Origin: Haematobia irritans
Lineage: Eukaryota; Arthropoda; Insecta; Diptera; Muscidae
Length of the DNA stretch: 64,000 nucleotides
Assembly (NCBI RefSeq): GCF_050003625.1
Contig: NC_134398.1
Location: forward strand, 66,348,891 to 66,412,890
Direction of reading: 5' to 3'
How positions within the stretch are numbered: the first letter of the stretch is position 1; every line of letters starts with the position of its first letter. The translations under genes were made by a program, and so were the position numbers. The notes beneath the pieces are model-generated. The model was not told where the DNA came from and did not search any database. It saw nothing but the letters and a program-made list of their open reading frames with translations. This document shows, piece by piece, positions 1-11,073 of this stretch.

Positions 1-1194
1 CTATATTATACCCTGCACCACTTTGTAGATCTAAATTTTCGATACCATATCACATCCGTCAAATGTGTTGGGGTCTATATATAAAGGTTTGTCCCAAATA
101 CATAAATTTAAATATCACTCGATCTGGAAGAATTTGATAGACTTCTACAAAATCTATAGACTCAAAATTCAAGTCGGCTAATGCACTAGGGTGGAACACA
201 ATGTTAGTAAAAAAATATGGGAAACGTTTAAATCTGAAGCAATTTTAAGGAAACTTCGCAAAAGTTTATTTATGATTTATCGTTCGATATATATGTATTA
301 GAAGTTTAGGAAAATTAGAGTCATTTTTACAACTTTTCGACTAAGCAGTGGCGATTTTACAAGAAAATGTTGGTATTTTGACCATTTTTGTCGAAATCAG
401 AAAAACATATATATGGGAGCTATATCTAAATCTGAACCGATTTCAACCAAATTTGGCACGCATAGCTACAATGCTAATTCTACTCCCTGTGCAAAATTTC
501 AACTAAATCGGAGTTAAAAATTGGCCTCTGTGGTCATATGAGGGTAAATCGGGCGAAAGCTTTATATGGGAGATATATCCAAATCTGAACCGATTGCAAC
601 CAAATTTGGCACGCATAGTTACAACGCTAATTCTACTCCCTATGCAAAATTTCAACTAAATCGGAGCAAAAAATTGGCCTCTGTGGGCAAATGAGTGTAG
701 ATCGGGCGAAAGCTATATATGGGAGCTATATCTAAATCTGAACCGATTTTGCTGATATTTTGCAAGTTTTTCGAGACTCATAAAATATTCGGATGTACGG
801 AATTTGAGGAAGATCGGTTGATATACACGTCAATTATGACCAGATCGGTGAAAAATATATATGGCAGCTATATCTAAATCTGAACCGATTTTTTCCAAAA
901 TCAATAGGGATCGTCTTTGAGCCGAAACAGGACCCTATACCAAATTTTAGGACAATCGGACTAAAACTGCGAGCTGTACTTTGCACACAAAAATACATCA
1001 ACAGACAGACAGACAGACAGACGGACAGACAGACGGACAGACAGACAGACGGACATCGCTAAATCGACTCAGAATTTAATTCTAAGCCGATCCGTATACT
1101 AAAAGGTTGGTCTATGATTACTCCTTCTTGGCGTTACATACAAATGCACAAACTTATTATACCCTGTACCACAGTAGTGGTGAAGGGTATAAAA
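1..1194 (+). repeat. Family B element, left edge cut by window
   Basis: Interspersed repeat that starts with a TATACCCTGCACCAC-type end and closes at 1157-1190 with a complementary ACCCTGTACCAC...GAAGGGTATA end. Inside are diverged modules of about 150-170 bp, each containing 'atatgggagctatatctaaa' followed by a CTGAACCGATTT-type block (near 408, 565, 716 and 860). The other B copies carry GGGCGGGGCCGACTATA before this start, so the true left end lies outside the window. No protein is encoded. The transposon class is unknown to me. Confidence 0.75.
1001..1055. repeat. (ACAG/ACGG)n microsatellite in family B
   Basis: Run of ACAG units with interspersed ACGG. It sits where family A copies carry a short GTCC repeat, next to the conserved end of the element. 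Confidence 0.85.
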
Positions 1195-1945
1195 ATAGTC
1201 GTAAGGCCAAAGATTTCATGTCCTTAGGTTAGGTTGGGTTAGGAGGCAGTCCGAAGTATCAGGCTCACTTAGACTATTCAGTCCATTGTGATACCACATT
1301 AGTGAACTTCTCTCTTATCACTGAGTGCTGCCCGATTCCATGTTAAGCTCAATGACAAGGGACCTCCTTTTTATAGCCGAGTCCGAACGGCAGTGAAACC
1401 ACTTAGAGAAATGTCACCAGCATTACTGAGGTGGGATAATCCACCGCTGAAAAACTTTTTGGTGTTCGGTCGAAGCAGGAATCGAACCCACGACCTTGTG
1501 TGCAAGGCGGGCATGCTAACCATTGCACCACGGTGGCTCCCATTTCATGTCCCTAAAATATGATAGGGAATTTTGTGAAGCATAGAATAGCATAGGCGCA
1601 TTTCTCTGTTGTAAAGGTTTTTTCCTTATTCATAAGTCAATCATTTTTTCAATGAAGTCGTTTTGTCCTTATAGTTGAATTAGACATAAAAATGGGTATC
1701 TACCATAAAAGAAAATTTTGCCGAACGAAGGTCAACTTGGCTTTATTAATTCTGAAAAATTAATGAAATCGTCGAAATGTAATATTTTTTTCCTAAAATC
1801 AAGTCGTAAAACACAAATTTAAAAGAGAATTGTGTCTTAAGGTTGTCTTTGCTTCAATTCTCCGTTTGTTTGGCTCGGAATCAATACCAAAACTATTAGT
1901 GTAAAGCCAAAATCTTTGAACCAGGGCATGCTTTTCTCCAGTACA
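1195..1945 (+). mobile_element. Family G MITE-like element, split by a SINE
   Basis: Matches the other G copies (2243, 6522, 52528, 53398, 55350) in the blocks 'ggccaaagatttcatgtcc' and 'ctcggaatcaataccaaaac'. The left TIR is eroded, and a SINE at 1224-1541 splits the left part. No coding capacity. Non-autonomous DNA element by inference. Confidence 0.6.
1224..1541 (-). mobile_element. tRNA-derived SINE (family S), copy 1
   Basis: The minus strand reads from a tRNA-like head at 1541. It has an A-box-like block around GTGGTGCAATGGTTAGCATG and a B box GGTTCGATTCC at about 1470-1480. A body of ~250 bp follows, then a pentameric tail (TTAGG on the plus strand). The flanking duplication ATTTCATGTCC is at 1213-1223 and 1542-1552, which shows retroposition into the G element. 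This copy lacks two short internal blocks present in the copies at 7145 and 24482. Confidence 0.88.
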
Positions 1946-2200
1946 TGTTAAGCTCATTGACAAGGAATCTTATTCTTATATCTGAGCCCAATGACGTTTC
2001 ACATTACGATGAAACCACTTTTGGAGAAGTTTGATACAATCAGAAATGTCACAAGCATTAGAAGAGATAAACGAAACACCAATAACCTTTTTGGTGTTCA
2101 GACGAAAATGGGATTGAACCCCACGACGCGGTGTACGGGGCACCAGCCACTTAATATCCTAAGGGAGTCTGTAATAAGGAGACCTTAACCTAACTTACTT
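1943..2200 (-). mobile_element. Degraded SINE (family S) relic
   Basis: Shares blocks in the same order with the intact S copies: CATGTTAAGCTCA-TGACAAGG, GAAACCACTT, AGAAATGTCAC-AGCATTA and CTTTTTGGTGTTC. The tRNA-like head at 2100-2150 is badly mutated and the tail near 2185 is only CTTAACCTAAC. It lies just after the G element. An old copy. Confidence 0.65.
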
Positions 2201-2242
2201 TGAACTTGGCATAATTTCAACGTGGAGCAGAGGTTGAATTTA

Positions 2243-2590
2243 TACTAAAAAAATATTGTCGTGAGGTCAAAGATTTCATGTCCCTAAAATACGAAAGCCA
2301 ATTTTGATTAGCATAGAAGACGAGTTTCTCTGATATAAAGTTTATTTCCTTATCTAAAAGGATAGTTGTACAAGAAAGAAAATTTTGTTGGACTATGGTC
2401 AACTTGACTTTAATATTTCTGAAAAATAAAAATTAGAAAAACGAACAAATTCGAATTTGCCTCTTTGCATTCAAAATTCAAATTAAATTACTTACTTGAA
2501 TTCTCCGCTTCTTTGGCTTGAAATCAATAGCAAAATCATTGGTGTAAAGACAAAATCTTGACCGGGACCGGGCGTGTATTTTTTCAGTGC
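2243..2590 (+). mobile_element. Family G element, shortened
   Basis: Starts CTAAAAAAATATTGTCGTGAGG and ends TTTTTTCAGTG, with the G internal blocks CAAAGATTTCATGTCC, GTCAACTTGACTTTAAT and CTCCGCTTCTTTGGCT in order. At about 350 bp it is shorter than the ~650-bp copies, so it carries an internal deletion. Confidence 0.65.
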
Positions 2591-3420
2591 ACTCAATGAC
2601 AAATAAATTTATAGAAAAAATAATCTTTTTTCAGTGTATATAAAATCTCTCTCCATTTAGCACCACTGAACACAGTAAGTCTACAATGTGGTATAGTTAT
2701 AAAATCTCTTGTTACTACTTATGAATCATAGAGGTTTCACACAGCTTGAGCGAATGTGTGTGCCTGAGTGTATAACAACTAGCTGAGAGAATCGTTGACT
2801 GTGTCATATGACATTTTGTGTCAAGTTGTCATTTAATGTCATGTCAATCATTTTACATTTCCACATCACAAAATTTCCCAAACAATTGTAACTTATAAGT
2901 TATAAAGAAAATGAAACAACAAAAACGTCTGATATGATTACAGCAACAAATTGACTGCGTGTACGGATTGTGCTTAAATTGAATGGCATACCAAGCAACA
3001 ACGGCAAAAACATTAGCTCTCCCAGCAGGATTCCATTTTTAAGGATTATAATCTAAAGTCTGTGTATGTCAAACTTTTTCAGTGACGAAGGCACTGTCGT
3101 TGACATTTTACAACGTCATTTTGTATGCATGATTATGCTAATACATGTCATGTCTCATGAACTTGACACTTTATTAAAAAAAAAAAACAAATTCAAATAA
3201 TAATAGTAATTATATTGTCTTATAATAAAAAAATATGACATGTGTCATGATTGTGGGTTTGAATATCAACAAATGTTTTGAAAATGTCAGTGATTTACAA
3301 TTTATGTAAGTACATAGGTTGTCCTTGCCATTCTTTGTGAAATACCACAATGGAAAAAAGCGGGGATGTACTAAATAATAACATTGATCAGTGTTGTTAA
3401 ATGGAGTGGGATTTTATGTA
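2591..3420. other. Unique AT-rich DNA with TGTCA/TGACA cluster
   Basis: No repeat family or credible ORF recognised. TGTCA or its complement occurs at least six times in about 50 bp (2800-2850) and repeatedly again between 3060 and 3300, including an ATGACA-TG-TGTCAT inverted pair near 3235. This could be a cis-regulatory cluster, but that is inference. Confidence 0.35.
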
Positions 3421-3422
3421 CC

Positions 3423-3447
3423 TTAAAAAAAAAAAAAAAAAAAAAAT
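3423..3447. repeat. Poly(A) tract
   Basis: A run of about 22 A residues followed by an AT-rich stretch. No retroposed body is recognisable next to it. Confidence 0.8.
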
Positions 3448-3490
3448 TATATAAAGTTTTTTTTAGTCATAAAATTTTTGACAATTCATG

Positions 3491-3645
3491 CACCCTCAAA
3501 AAAATCGCTTCTCTAACATATTTCCCAACATATTTTGCAGGAAGCACATAATTATTGGATACTGCCGAAACATTAATATGTTTGTTTTATGTGAACATAT
3601 TATATTTTTGGAAGCACTCTAAGCACAAATTATTCAATTTTATAA
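3491..3645 (+). mobile_element. Family J fragment
   Basis: Begins with the J end CACCCTCAAAAAAATCGCTT and continues ACATATT-CC-AACATATTTTGCAGGAAGCAC. It lacks a right end and runs into a family I relic at about 3646. It also preserves the uninterrupted version of the site where the 22367-23301 transposon inserted in another J copy. Confidence 0.7.
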
Positions 3646-4140
3646 ATTTTACCTTTCGCCTGGACGGAGAAAGTCAACACACTATCCACTGGGCTACGTA
3701 GCTGTTATGGTCATCAAGAGACAATTATTGTTATAACTTATATTTATATAGCATAGTCTGCGGCGCTCACGAGCCGATGCAAACAAAACATTATTTAACA
3801 GAAACATAAATTTGTTTGCCACGTGGAGCAATGGTTAGCATGTCCGCCTTGCATGCAAAGGGTCGTGGGTTCTATCCCTGCTCCGACTGAACACCATTTT
3901 TTTTTAATTTACACATTTATATTCATACTATATTAAATTTTATAATGAAACTTCGAAATGTGGGTTATTAAGGATTTACAGTCAGAAACAGTGATTGATA
4001 TAAACGAAATGGATTGAGCTTTGGGATAAAATATTATTTTTTATTGCAAAAATAACAATTTTATAACAAAAAACTGTTTTTGGTATAAATGTTTGAAATT
4101 TTGGAAGGAACTCAAAAACTCTAAAAAAGAAGAACGTGGA
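3646..4140 (-). mobile_element. Degraded family I composite element with two tRNA-like modules
   Basis: Block order matches the intact I copy at 44856-45779. A tRNA-like segment on the minus strand (about 3653-3712, CCTTTCGCCTGGACGGAGAA) is followed by the GCATAG-CTGCGGCGC-CACGA spacer. A plus-strand tRNA-like segment (about 3826-3897) has B box GGTTCTATCCC. The distal block GATATAAACGAAATGGA comes last. Both TIRs are gone. An older copy than the three at 30.5, 32.3 and 44.9 kb. Confidence 0.7.
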
Positions 4141-4379
4141 GTCGAGTATAAACATACATAAATAATTTTATAATATACACATACATTTATTTAGGCGTGA
4201 ACAGTTTTTACTAGCATTTAAGACCATTTTAAATGCATTCAAAATTTATCGTGCTTTTTACTTAATTTGATTTTGACCTTTTATGGCCGGTATTAAGTTG
4301 GCATTATCGCTCTAAAATGGCCCTGTTTTGCCTTTTACTTTTCTTTAATAATTTATTTTAAATAAAATAAATTTTTTCA
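4141..4379. other. No recognised feature
   Basis: AT-rich sequence between the family I relic and the family C element. I see no repeat match and no credible ORF. Confidence 0.4.
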
Positions 4380-5665
4380 ATTGTTTTAGCTGCAAAACTC
4401 GAACTTAAGCCTTTGTCCGCAGGCAGGTCAAGTTCGAAGATTGGCTAACATATATCGGTCCAGGTTTTGACATAGTCCCCATATAAACCGACCTCCCGAT
4501 TGGGGGTCTTGGGCTTATAGAAATCGTAGTTTTTATCCAATTTGCCTGAATTTTGAAATCTAGAGGTATTTATGACCATAAAGTGGCGAACCAAAAATGG
4601 TGAGTATCGATCCATGTTTTGGTATAGCCCCCATATAGACCGATCCCCCGATTTTACTTCTTGGACTTCTAGAATCTGCAGTTTTTATTCAATTTACCAG
4701 AAATTGGAAATCTAGAGGTATTTTAGAACCATAAAGAGGTTTGCCAAACATGGTGAGCATCGGTCAATGTTTTGGTATGGTCCCCATATAAACCGACCTC
4801 CCGATTTGGGGTCTTGGGCTTATAGAAACCGTAGTTTTTATCTACTTTGCCTGAAATTGGAAATCTAGAGGTATTTTAGGTCCATAAATAGACGTGCCGA
4901 AAATGGTGTGTATCGGTCCATGTTTTGGTATAGCCCACATATAGACCGATTTCCCGATTTTACTTCTTGGGCTTCTAGAATCCGAAGTTTTTATCCAATT
5001 TGCCTGAAATTGGAAATCTAGAAGTATTATATGACAATAAAGAGGTGTACCGAAAAGGGCGTGTATTGGTTCATGTTTTGGTATAACCCCAATAATAACC
5101 GATCTCCGGATTTTATTTCTTGGGATTATAAAAACCGTAGTTTTTATCCAATTTGTATAAAATTCGAAATCTAGAATTATTTTTGGATAATAAAGAGATA
5201 TGCCGAAAATGGTAAGAACGATTTACCAATTTAACTCCTTGGGTTTCTAGAAACCGTAGATTTTATCCGATTTGCCTGAAATTTATCTTCTTGAGAGTAT
5301 AGAAGGCGCACCGATCATGAAAATTGCTTGAAACTCAATGCAAAATTTCCAGATTTTACTTCTCGGGTGAAAATCTACAGATTTAAGATTTCAAATCAAG
5401 ACGTTATTTTATAATTTTCTTGCACACTTACAAGAGATGTTAATGATTCCTCTAAAACAAAAATGGTTATTACAAATCCAGAATCTGATATAGTCTTCAT
5501 AGGTAAAATCTTTAAATTTATCTCCGGGAAGTGTATTGGTTGAACTGCTCTGCTTGATTTGTCCTCAAACCCCCCTGAAATTTCAAAGGAAACCCTAATA
5601 TTTGATTCATGGTGGTGGGTATTTAAGATTCGGCCTGGCCGAACTTACGGCCGTATATACTTGTT
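4380..5665 (+). repeat. Family C element made of ~150-170-bp modules
   Basis: Successive diverged modules share CCCCATATA-ACCGA, GATTTTACTTCTTGGGCTT, GTAGTTTTTATCCAATTT and GAAATCTAGAGGTATTT (near 4470, 4630, 4785, 4940 and 5090). It closes with GGTGGTGGGTATTTAAGATTC then GGCCTGGCCGAACTTACGG and TATATACTTG at 5609-5665, the same terminal block as family A. This suggests A and C share ends but carry different tandem modules. Confidence 0.7.
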
Positions 5666-5788
5666 CATTTTACTGTCCCAACTCTAAAAAGAGTATAGTG
5701 CCCTTTCGTTATTTTTGTGATGATCCCTTTGTAATTTTTGTTTATTTTCTTGTTTTTTAATTTCCTTTACCTGAATATTTTGACTTAC

Positions 5789-5881
5789 CCCTCGTACGTT
5801 CCGATTTCTTTTAACGAACCAAGAAAAATATTGTGCCCATAATGCCAAAATGATAAACAAAACACATGTCCACACATACAT
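5789..5881 (-). CDS. Possible first coding exon with membrane anchor (unrecognised gene)
   Basis: On the minus strand an ATG at 5881 opens 31 codons that end exactly at a strong 5' splice donor, G|GTAAGT (GTAAGT at 5788-5783, phase 0). The peptide starts MYVWTCVLFIILALW, a hydrophobic helix of about 15-18 residues, then a basic stretch (VKRNRN). That is the pattern of a type I signal-anchor as in microsomal enzymes such as P450s, though I do not recognise the family. Read through, the frame would continue to 5684. No downstream exon is visible. Forty-two bases of this exon (5830-5871) recur at 21199-21240 with one mismatch, so this could instead be part of an unrecognised repeat. Everything beyond the sequence match and the donor is inference. 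Confidence 0.3.
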
Positions 5882-6016
5882 AAAATGCTGCTCTCAAGGC
5901 GAAAACACATGCTGTTTTTTGTTTTTTCAAATGTCTATTCTCTTGGTTCCGAATGTCTATTCTATTTACTCCGAATACTAATTCTAATATTCAAATTAAA
6001 TTATATTTAGACTTAC
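5882..6016. other. Upstream of the possible exon, no feature
   Basis: AT-rich sequence with two near-repeats of the motif AATGTCTATTCT (5930-5962). It would hold the 5' UTR and promoter if the exon at 5789-5881 is real. No TATA-box or initiator assignment is justified. Confidence 0.3.
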
Positions 6017-6226
6017 GGCCATTTTCATGTATCTTCGTTAGGGTTTAACTGCCAGTTAATAGAAAGTAAATACCAAATATCTTCTCTCCGGTTAACTTTA
6101 ACTGAATAATTTTCGGCAGTTAAGTTCCTAACTGGCATATGGAATTTATAGGCAAGATGGCAGCTATTCCCATGATAAAAGTTCGTTAGTTAACGCAGCA
6201 CTAACTGAGTTTCATGAAAATTGGCG
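6017..6226. mobile_element. Family M MITE (~210 bp), copy 1
   Basis: Imperfect terminal inverted repeats: GCCATTTTCATGTATCTTCG at the left against CAATTTTCATGAAACTCAGT, read from the right on the other strand. It is rich in internal TTAACT/AGTTAA palindromes. A second copy in the opposite orientation lies at about 12205-12435, inside a family H element, which supports mobility. Confidence 0.65.
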
Positions 6227-6381
6227 TTAAGCATATAAAATTTTCGGCCTTTTCATAAAACAGTTTTCCGAAACAACATACAAGCGGTTTCACAGAAATT
6301 GCTCTCTTTTGATTCTCTCGCTGTGTTATGTTGATATCTTTCGTCAAACGTCCCGGTTTCCATCTCTATTGCTTTCCCTAT

Positions 6382-6400
6382 CCTCTCTCTCTCTCTCTCT
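6382..6400. repeat. (CT)n microsatellite
   Basis: Nine to ten CT units. Confidence 0.9.
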
Positions 6401-6521
6401 GAATAAAATATTGCAACATATATATGTTTACCCTTAATTTGTAAATTCATATACATATGTTTAAATTCACTCATATTATTTTTATGAAACATTCATGACC
6501 CAAACATAATATATTCTACAC

Positions 6522-7142
6522 TGAAAAAAAAGCATGCCCAGTTCCAAAGATTTTGTCTTTACTTTAAAAAATTTGGTATTGATTCCGAGCCAAAGAAGCG
6601 GAGAATACAAGTAAGGATACTTTTAAGACACAATTCTCTTTTAAATTTGGGTTTTGTGTACTTGCTTCTAGGAAGCAAATTTTAATTTTTCGTTTTCTCA
6701 TCTTTTTTTCTTCATATGCTATCAAAGTCCTTTAAAAACGAGTTAACGACAACTTTATTTTCCAAATTAAGACTCGACTTCCAGTAGAATTTATGCTATG
6801 TTTCAAGTAAAAAAAGTCTTTAAAATAAAGTGTTGAAAAACATGTCCTATATAAAAAGATAACTAATTTAAAGACAATTTCATTAAATTTAAAGAATATT
6901 TCTGAATTATTAAAGTCAAGTTGACCTTAGCCCAAACATTTTTTCTTTCATGTTATGCTACACATTTTTAAGTGAAATCACTTAATTATAAGGACAATAC
7001 GACTTCATTGAAAAGTTTATCGACTTTTGGACAAGGAAAAAAACTTTATATTAGAGAAATGCGTCTTCTATGCTAAGCAAAATTTGCATTCGTATTTTAA
7101 AGACACGAAATCTTTGACCTCAGGACAATATTTTTTTCAGTG
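6522..7142 (-). mobile_element. Family G element, full length, TA-flanked
   Basis: About 620 bp bounded by CACTGAAAAAAAA at 6522 and TTTTTTTCAGTG ending at 7142, with TA on both sides (6520-6521 and 7143-7144). Internal blocks match the copies at 52528, 53398 and 55350. No ORF. CAC ends with a 2-bp target duplication suggest a CACTA/CMC-type non-autonomous element. The SINE at 7145 inserted at its right end and duplicated part of the TIR. Confidence 0.78.
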
Positions 7143-7144
7143 TA

Positions 7145-7496
7145 GGTTAGCTTAGGTTAGGTTAGGTGGCAGCCCGATGTATCAGGCTCACTTAGACTAT
7201 TCAGTCCATTGTGATACCACATTGGTGAACTTCTCTCTTATCACTGAGTGCTGCCCGATTCCATGTTAAGCTCAATGACAAGGGACCTCCTTTTTATAGC
7301 CGAGTCCGAACGGCGTTCCACATTGCAGTGAAACCACTTAGAGAAGTTTTGAAACCCTCAGAAATGTCACCAACATTACTGAGGTGGGATAATCCACCGC
7401 TGAAAAACTTTTTGGTGTTCGGTCGAAGCAGGAATCGAACCCACGACCTTGTGTATGCAAGGCGGGCATGCTAACCATTGCACCACGGTGGCTCCC
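7145..7496 (-). mobile_element. tRNA-derived SINE (family S), copy 2
   Basis: Full-length copy of ~350 bp. The tRNA-like head is at 7420-7496 on the minus strand with B box GGTTCGATTCC. The body is as in the copies at 24482 and 25684, and the TTAGG-type tail is at 7145-7167. A perfect 12-bp duplication TTTTTCAGTGTA flanks it at 7133-7144 and 7497-7508. Confidence 0.92.
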
Positions 7497-7517
7497 TTTT
7501 TCAGTGTAAAATATTAA

Positions 7518-7658
7518 CATAAGTGTCCCAAAGATTTAGTGTTAGTTTAGGAACATTACATGTTTGTACTTAAATATATTGTGTTGAAAAATTATGCCCG
7601 AAACACATTTTGTTTATATCGGAACATATGAAAAACATATTTTTCTAACAGTGTGGGC
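7518..7658 (+). mobile_element. Family J fragment
   Basis: Matches the right half of the J copy at 26214-26698: TGTCCCAAA, GTACTTAAA-ATATTGTGTT and CATATGAAAAACA. Both ends are missing. Confidence 0.5.
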
Positions 7659-7689
7659 ATTCTAAATTCAACCACAAATGACGGTCGTA

Positions 7690-7834
7690 CCACTTAATTA
7701 AAAGGGCAAAATGATTTTATTTGGACAAAGATTTCTTTTGGACAAAGAAAAAAAATTATATTAGAGAAATGCGTCTTCTATGCTATTTCGTATTTTAAAG
7801 ACATGAAATCTTCGGCCTCTATTGTTTCAGTGTG
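7690..7834 (-). mobile_element. Family G fragment
   Basis: Contains the G blocks GACAAAG-AAAAAA-TTATATTAGAGAAATGCGTCTTCTATGC (in pieces) and GACATGAAATCTT, and ends TTTCAGTG. Only the terminal ~145 bp remains. Confidence 0.6.
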
Positions 7835-7844
7835 TAAAAGAATC

Positions 7845-7953
7845 GAAGTTTACTTCAAAAAGTATGTAATATTTGCCAAACAAATTTCATATTGGAAACG
7901 ATATTTGTTTGTCTAAAATTTCTTTTGGGAGAAAATTATTTTTTTTGCCAGGC
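7845..7953 (+). mobile_element. Family I terminal fragment
   Basis: The block TTTGTTTGTCTAAAATTTC then TTTTGGGAGAAAATTATTTTTT-GCC matches the right end of the family I copies (31340-31398). The rest of the element is absent. Confidence 0.55.
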
Positions 7954-7959
7954 CGGCTA

Positions 7960-8757
7960 TGTTGGATTCAATAGGCAGATCAAATACCTATTGGTCACTT
8001 AACTCCTTTAGAGGAGTATATTAATAATTATGAACCGACACGAACCTATTTTCGCACGGTAGTTACATGTCCAAATTTCAAGCAGATCGAGTGAAATTTT
8101 TTCTTCATGATGCAATGGAAGTTAAATCTGGGAAATGGTTTATAATGAAGCTGTATATAATTATGGATCGACTTTAGACCAGCGAAGATTTCTTTAAAAA
8201 CACATAAAAAGGTTTAAAAACAACCGTTGAATTGTTTGTCACAAACTCGGGTTTAATTGCTCTTAAAGAGAATACTTTATATGAAAGGGGAATTTCGTAT
8301 GTCTAAAATTTTAAAAGACTATCACAGAGAAAGTACGGAATTATCACGGAATTATTCGACTATATCATACTCTAAACCACCACCATACATATATATGGGA
8401 GCTATATCTAAATCTGAACCAATGTTGATGATATTATGCAGGTTTGGTTGGTATTAAAGAAGGTTACCTCCTGCTAAATTTGACTAAAATCGGCTATATC
8501 TAAATTAGAATCGATTTCAATGGACTTTTGCAGACTTAAAGGGCACTAACGGGAACTAAATTGTGTTAATTTTTACGACTGTCGAAATCGGGCGGATCAA
8601 GGTAATTTGATCCGATATTTTTCAATCCTGCAAACAACATTTACATGGACAAACGAATACCAATGGCTAGATAGACTTAGAATGTGATGCTGGTGAGCAC
8701 ATTTTTGGAAGATCAAAGCTATTATACCCTGACCACTATGTGGTTTAGGGTACAAAT
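7960..8757 (+). repeat. Family B element, degraded
   Basis: Modules with ATATATGGGAGCTATATCTA at about 8393 and the closing end ATTATACCCTGACCACTATGTGG-TTAGGGTAC near 8721-8752. The left half is strongly diverged. A hAT-like element begins immediately after its end. Confidence 0.6.
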
Positions 8758-9602
8758 TAGGGCTGTCACCCAGGATAAATCCCGTCCCGAAATCCCGGGA
8801 TTTTCGTGACGGGATTAATTCCGAATCCCGGGATTTTTAATTTTCAATCCCGGGATCCCAAAAACTGATTGCAATTTGTTAAATTTGTAACTTTTTAGCA
8901 TTATTTATTAATAAAATGGAATCTTCATTCAATGCAAACGGCCCCTAGATTTCATACTCGACATATTGAGTTAATAAACATTTATGGTACACCTTGAGTA
9001 AGAATTTATTGTACATGAGGTTTACTATAAAAAACACAATTTTATCAAAAATCGATACGATACGGTCCTCCTTTGAACAATGAGCTTATGTGAAATGGAA
9101 TTCGTGCCAACTAAAATAAAAGGCAATGCTTAAAGGTCCATCGACAATATGACAAGATCGGGTTTATATAACAAAAATTTGGATGCCTTGATATTTTCAA
9201 TAAGTTAATTAAAACAATGAACTACAAAAGGATTAACACATGTGTACGAAAATATACCTAATCTAAGCCAAATCCTTAAAATATTTTGCTGAGTAAGAAG
9301 TTGATATGAAATCGGGTTTTAATTTATTTTGTCATAATGTTTTGTTTTTCTTTTGTTCATTTGTTGAGTTGGACTAATTTTCTCTTATGTTCTTTTGTTA
9401 ATAAAATTGAATTAAACTAAATTGATTTAATTCATAACTATTTTAGGCGCTGTAGATTGTTATTACTTAAAATATTTTAAAAATTCCCAAATTGGGATCC
9501 CGAAAAAAATTCGGAAAATCCCGGGATTCTATATTTTGAAATCGCGAATCGATTTTTAAAAATCCCGGGATTTTTAAAAATCGATCCCGAATGACAGCCC
9601 TA
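8758..9602. mobile_element. hAT-like TIR element with CCCGGG palindromes (family N)
   Basis: 845 bp bounded by inverted repeats TAGGGCTGTCA (8758) and TGACAGCCCTA (ending 9602). Flanking octamers GTACAAAT and ATAGAAAT agree at 6 of 8 positions, compatible with an old 8-bp hAT duplication. Both subterminal regions repeat the palindromic core TCCCGGGA (8792-8870 and 9490-9595). The centre is AT-rich with no ORF, so the element is non-autonomous. Confidence 0.7.
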
Positions 9603-11070
9603 ATAGAAATATACCTAAAATCGCGTAAAAAATGGAATTTCCGATAAACCGAAACCCGTCTTTTTAAGAAAACTGCTTATTTGGATACCCTAAAAAAAAT
9701 ATTTTATAAATTTAACCATATTAACACATGTGTTCCAAATATTCTATATTGATTTATAAAAATTAAATGTCACATAAAGATTTTGTATTAAAAATTCACT
9801 CCGTAAAACGTGCATTTTTATGTCGGATTGTAAGAAAAAATAGACATTTTTGTATTTCTTTATTTCCTTGCAAGTTGTTTTCATATTGAGGTTTTATGCT
9901 AACCGCCAATCACGTTTTTCTAACACACACAAGATTACTCCCACATATAAAATTGAATACCCTGACTAATATTGGAAAAACAAACAAGATGGGATTTTTC
10001 TCCTCTTCTGAAAACTTTCGGACACGTCTTACAACAGTTTACTACAAAAGAGCAATTATGGCAGTCTGTGCAAAATGAATATAAAAGCATCAAATGATTT
10101 GTGCGAAAGCAGAAGAAAACAGAGATTCAAGAATATCGCCCGAACAATAGCTGATGGCTAACCAAATAGTAGTGCTTAGTCAAAACCCATATTACATACA
10201 AAACATAATTTTGTGAAAAGTTTCCGCCCCTTAAGGTATGGGATAACATACGTTTATTTAATGATCTCCAAGTCCGTTTGTTGTCCCAAAGGTTACATAT
10301 GACATGCCACAATAGGAAACGGAAGTGAGTGTTGGAAAACGCCACATCCTGAGATAAACATGCACATGAGTGTGTGGCAAGTGTTATCAATGGCATTTTT
10401 GTGAGAGATATTCCTTGTGTCCCCGTAAGGATACATTAATGACACGCTTTCATATCTGTTGTTCCTTTGTTTCTGCCTCATTGCTTTGAACCTTGTTTAT
10501 TACGTTTTATGTTACTTATGGCCAATTTCTTGGTATTGTTTTTTTTTTTTTTTGCTTTTTTCATTAATGCCATAAATTTTGTGTTGGTCATTGTCATCGT
10601 TTTGTTAAGTTTCATTGTATTGCGATTTTGCTAGAGAGTATCATTGTCCAAAAACTTTGATATGGGGAAGGACAATCTAATTTTAACAGGCTGGTCAGTC
10701 AGTCCAATGGCCTTTCATAGGCGTGCGTAATGACCAAAGAAAACGTGTGCATGTGTGCCACATGGAATTTATGATCATAATACCAAATGTTTGTATATTT
10801 GTGGGTATGTGCTACATTAAATATATCCTTAAATGCTATAGTGATATATATGGAATTGCTCTAAAACAGTGGTAATAAAACTTCAAATGGATTCACAATT
10901 CAATACTATTATAAGATGTACAAATTCCGGAATATGTGAGCATACGGCCGAAGGATCAACTTAACGAAATCTTAGATACTTTTCCCCATTACATGGATAT
11001 ACATAATTCCCCACAAGGCGATAGCTGGTAAAGGATCATTCGTCATTTGAGTGGCTAAACTGAAAGAACG
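9603..11070. other. Unique AT-rich DNA, no gene seen
   Basis: About 1.5 kb without a recognised repeat family. Short ORFs of 60-90 codons overlap on both strands and none has a recognisable domain. Contains a T15 run near 10537. Could be intron or intergenic DNA. Confidence 0.4.
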
Positions 11071-11073
11071 TGC

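Noticed and set aside
7338..7520. 60-codon minus-strand ORF MLIFYTEKGSHRGAMVSMPA (and relatives at 24673 and 25811)
   Set aside because: Translation of the tRNA-like head of the family S SINE. Repeated with each copy.
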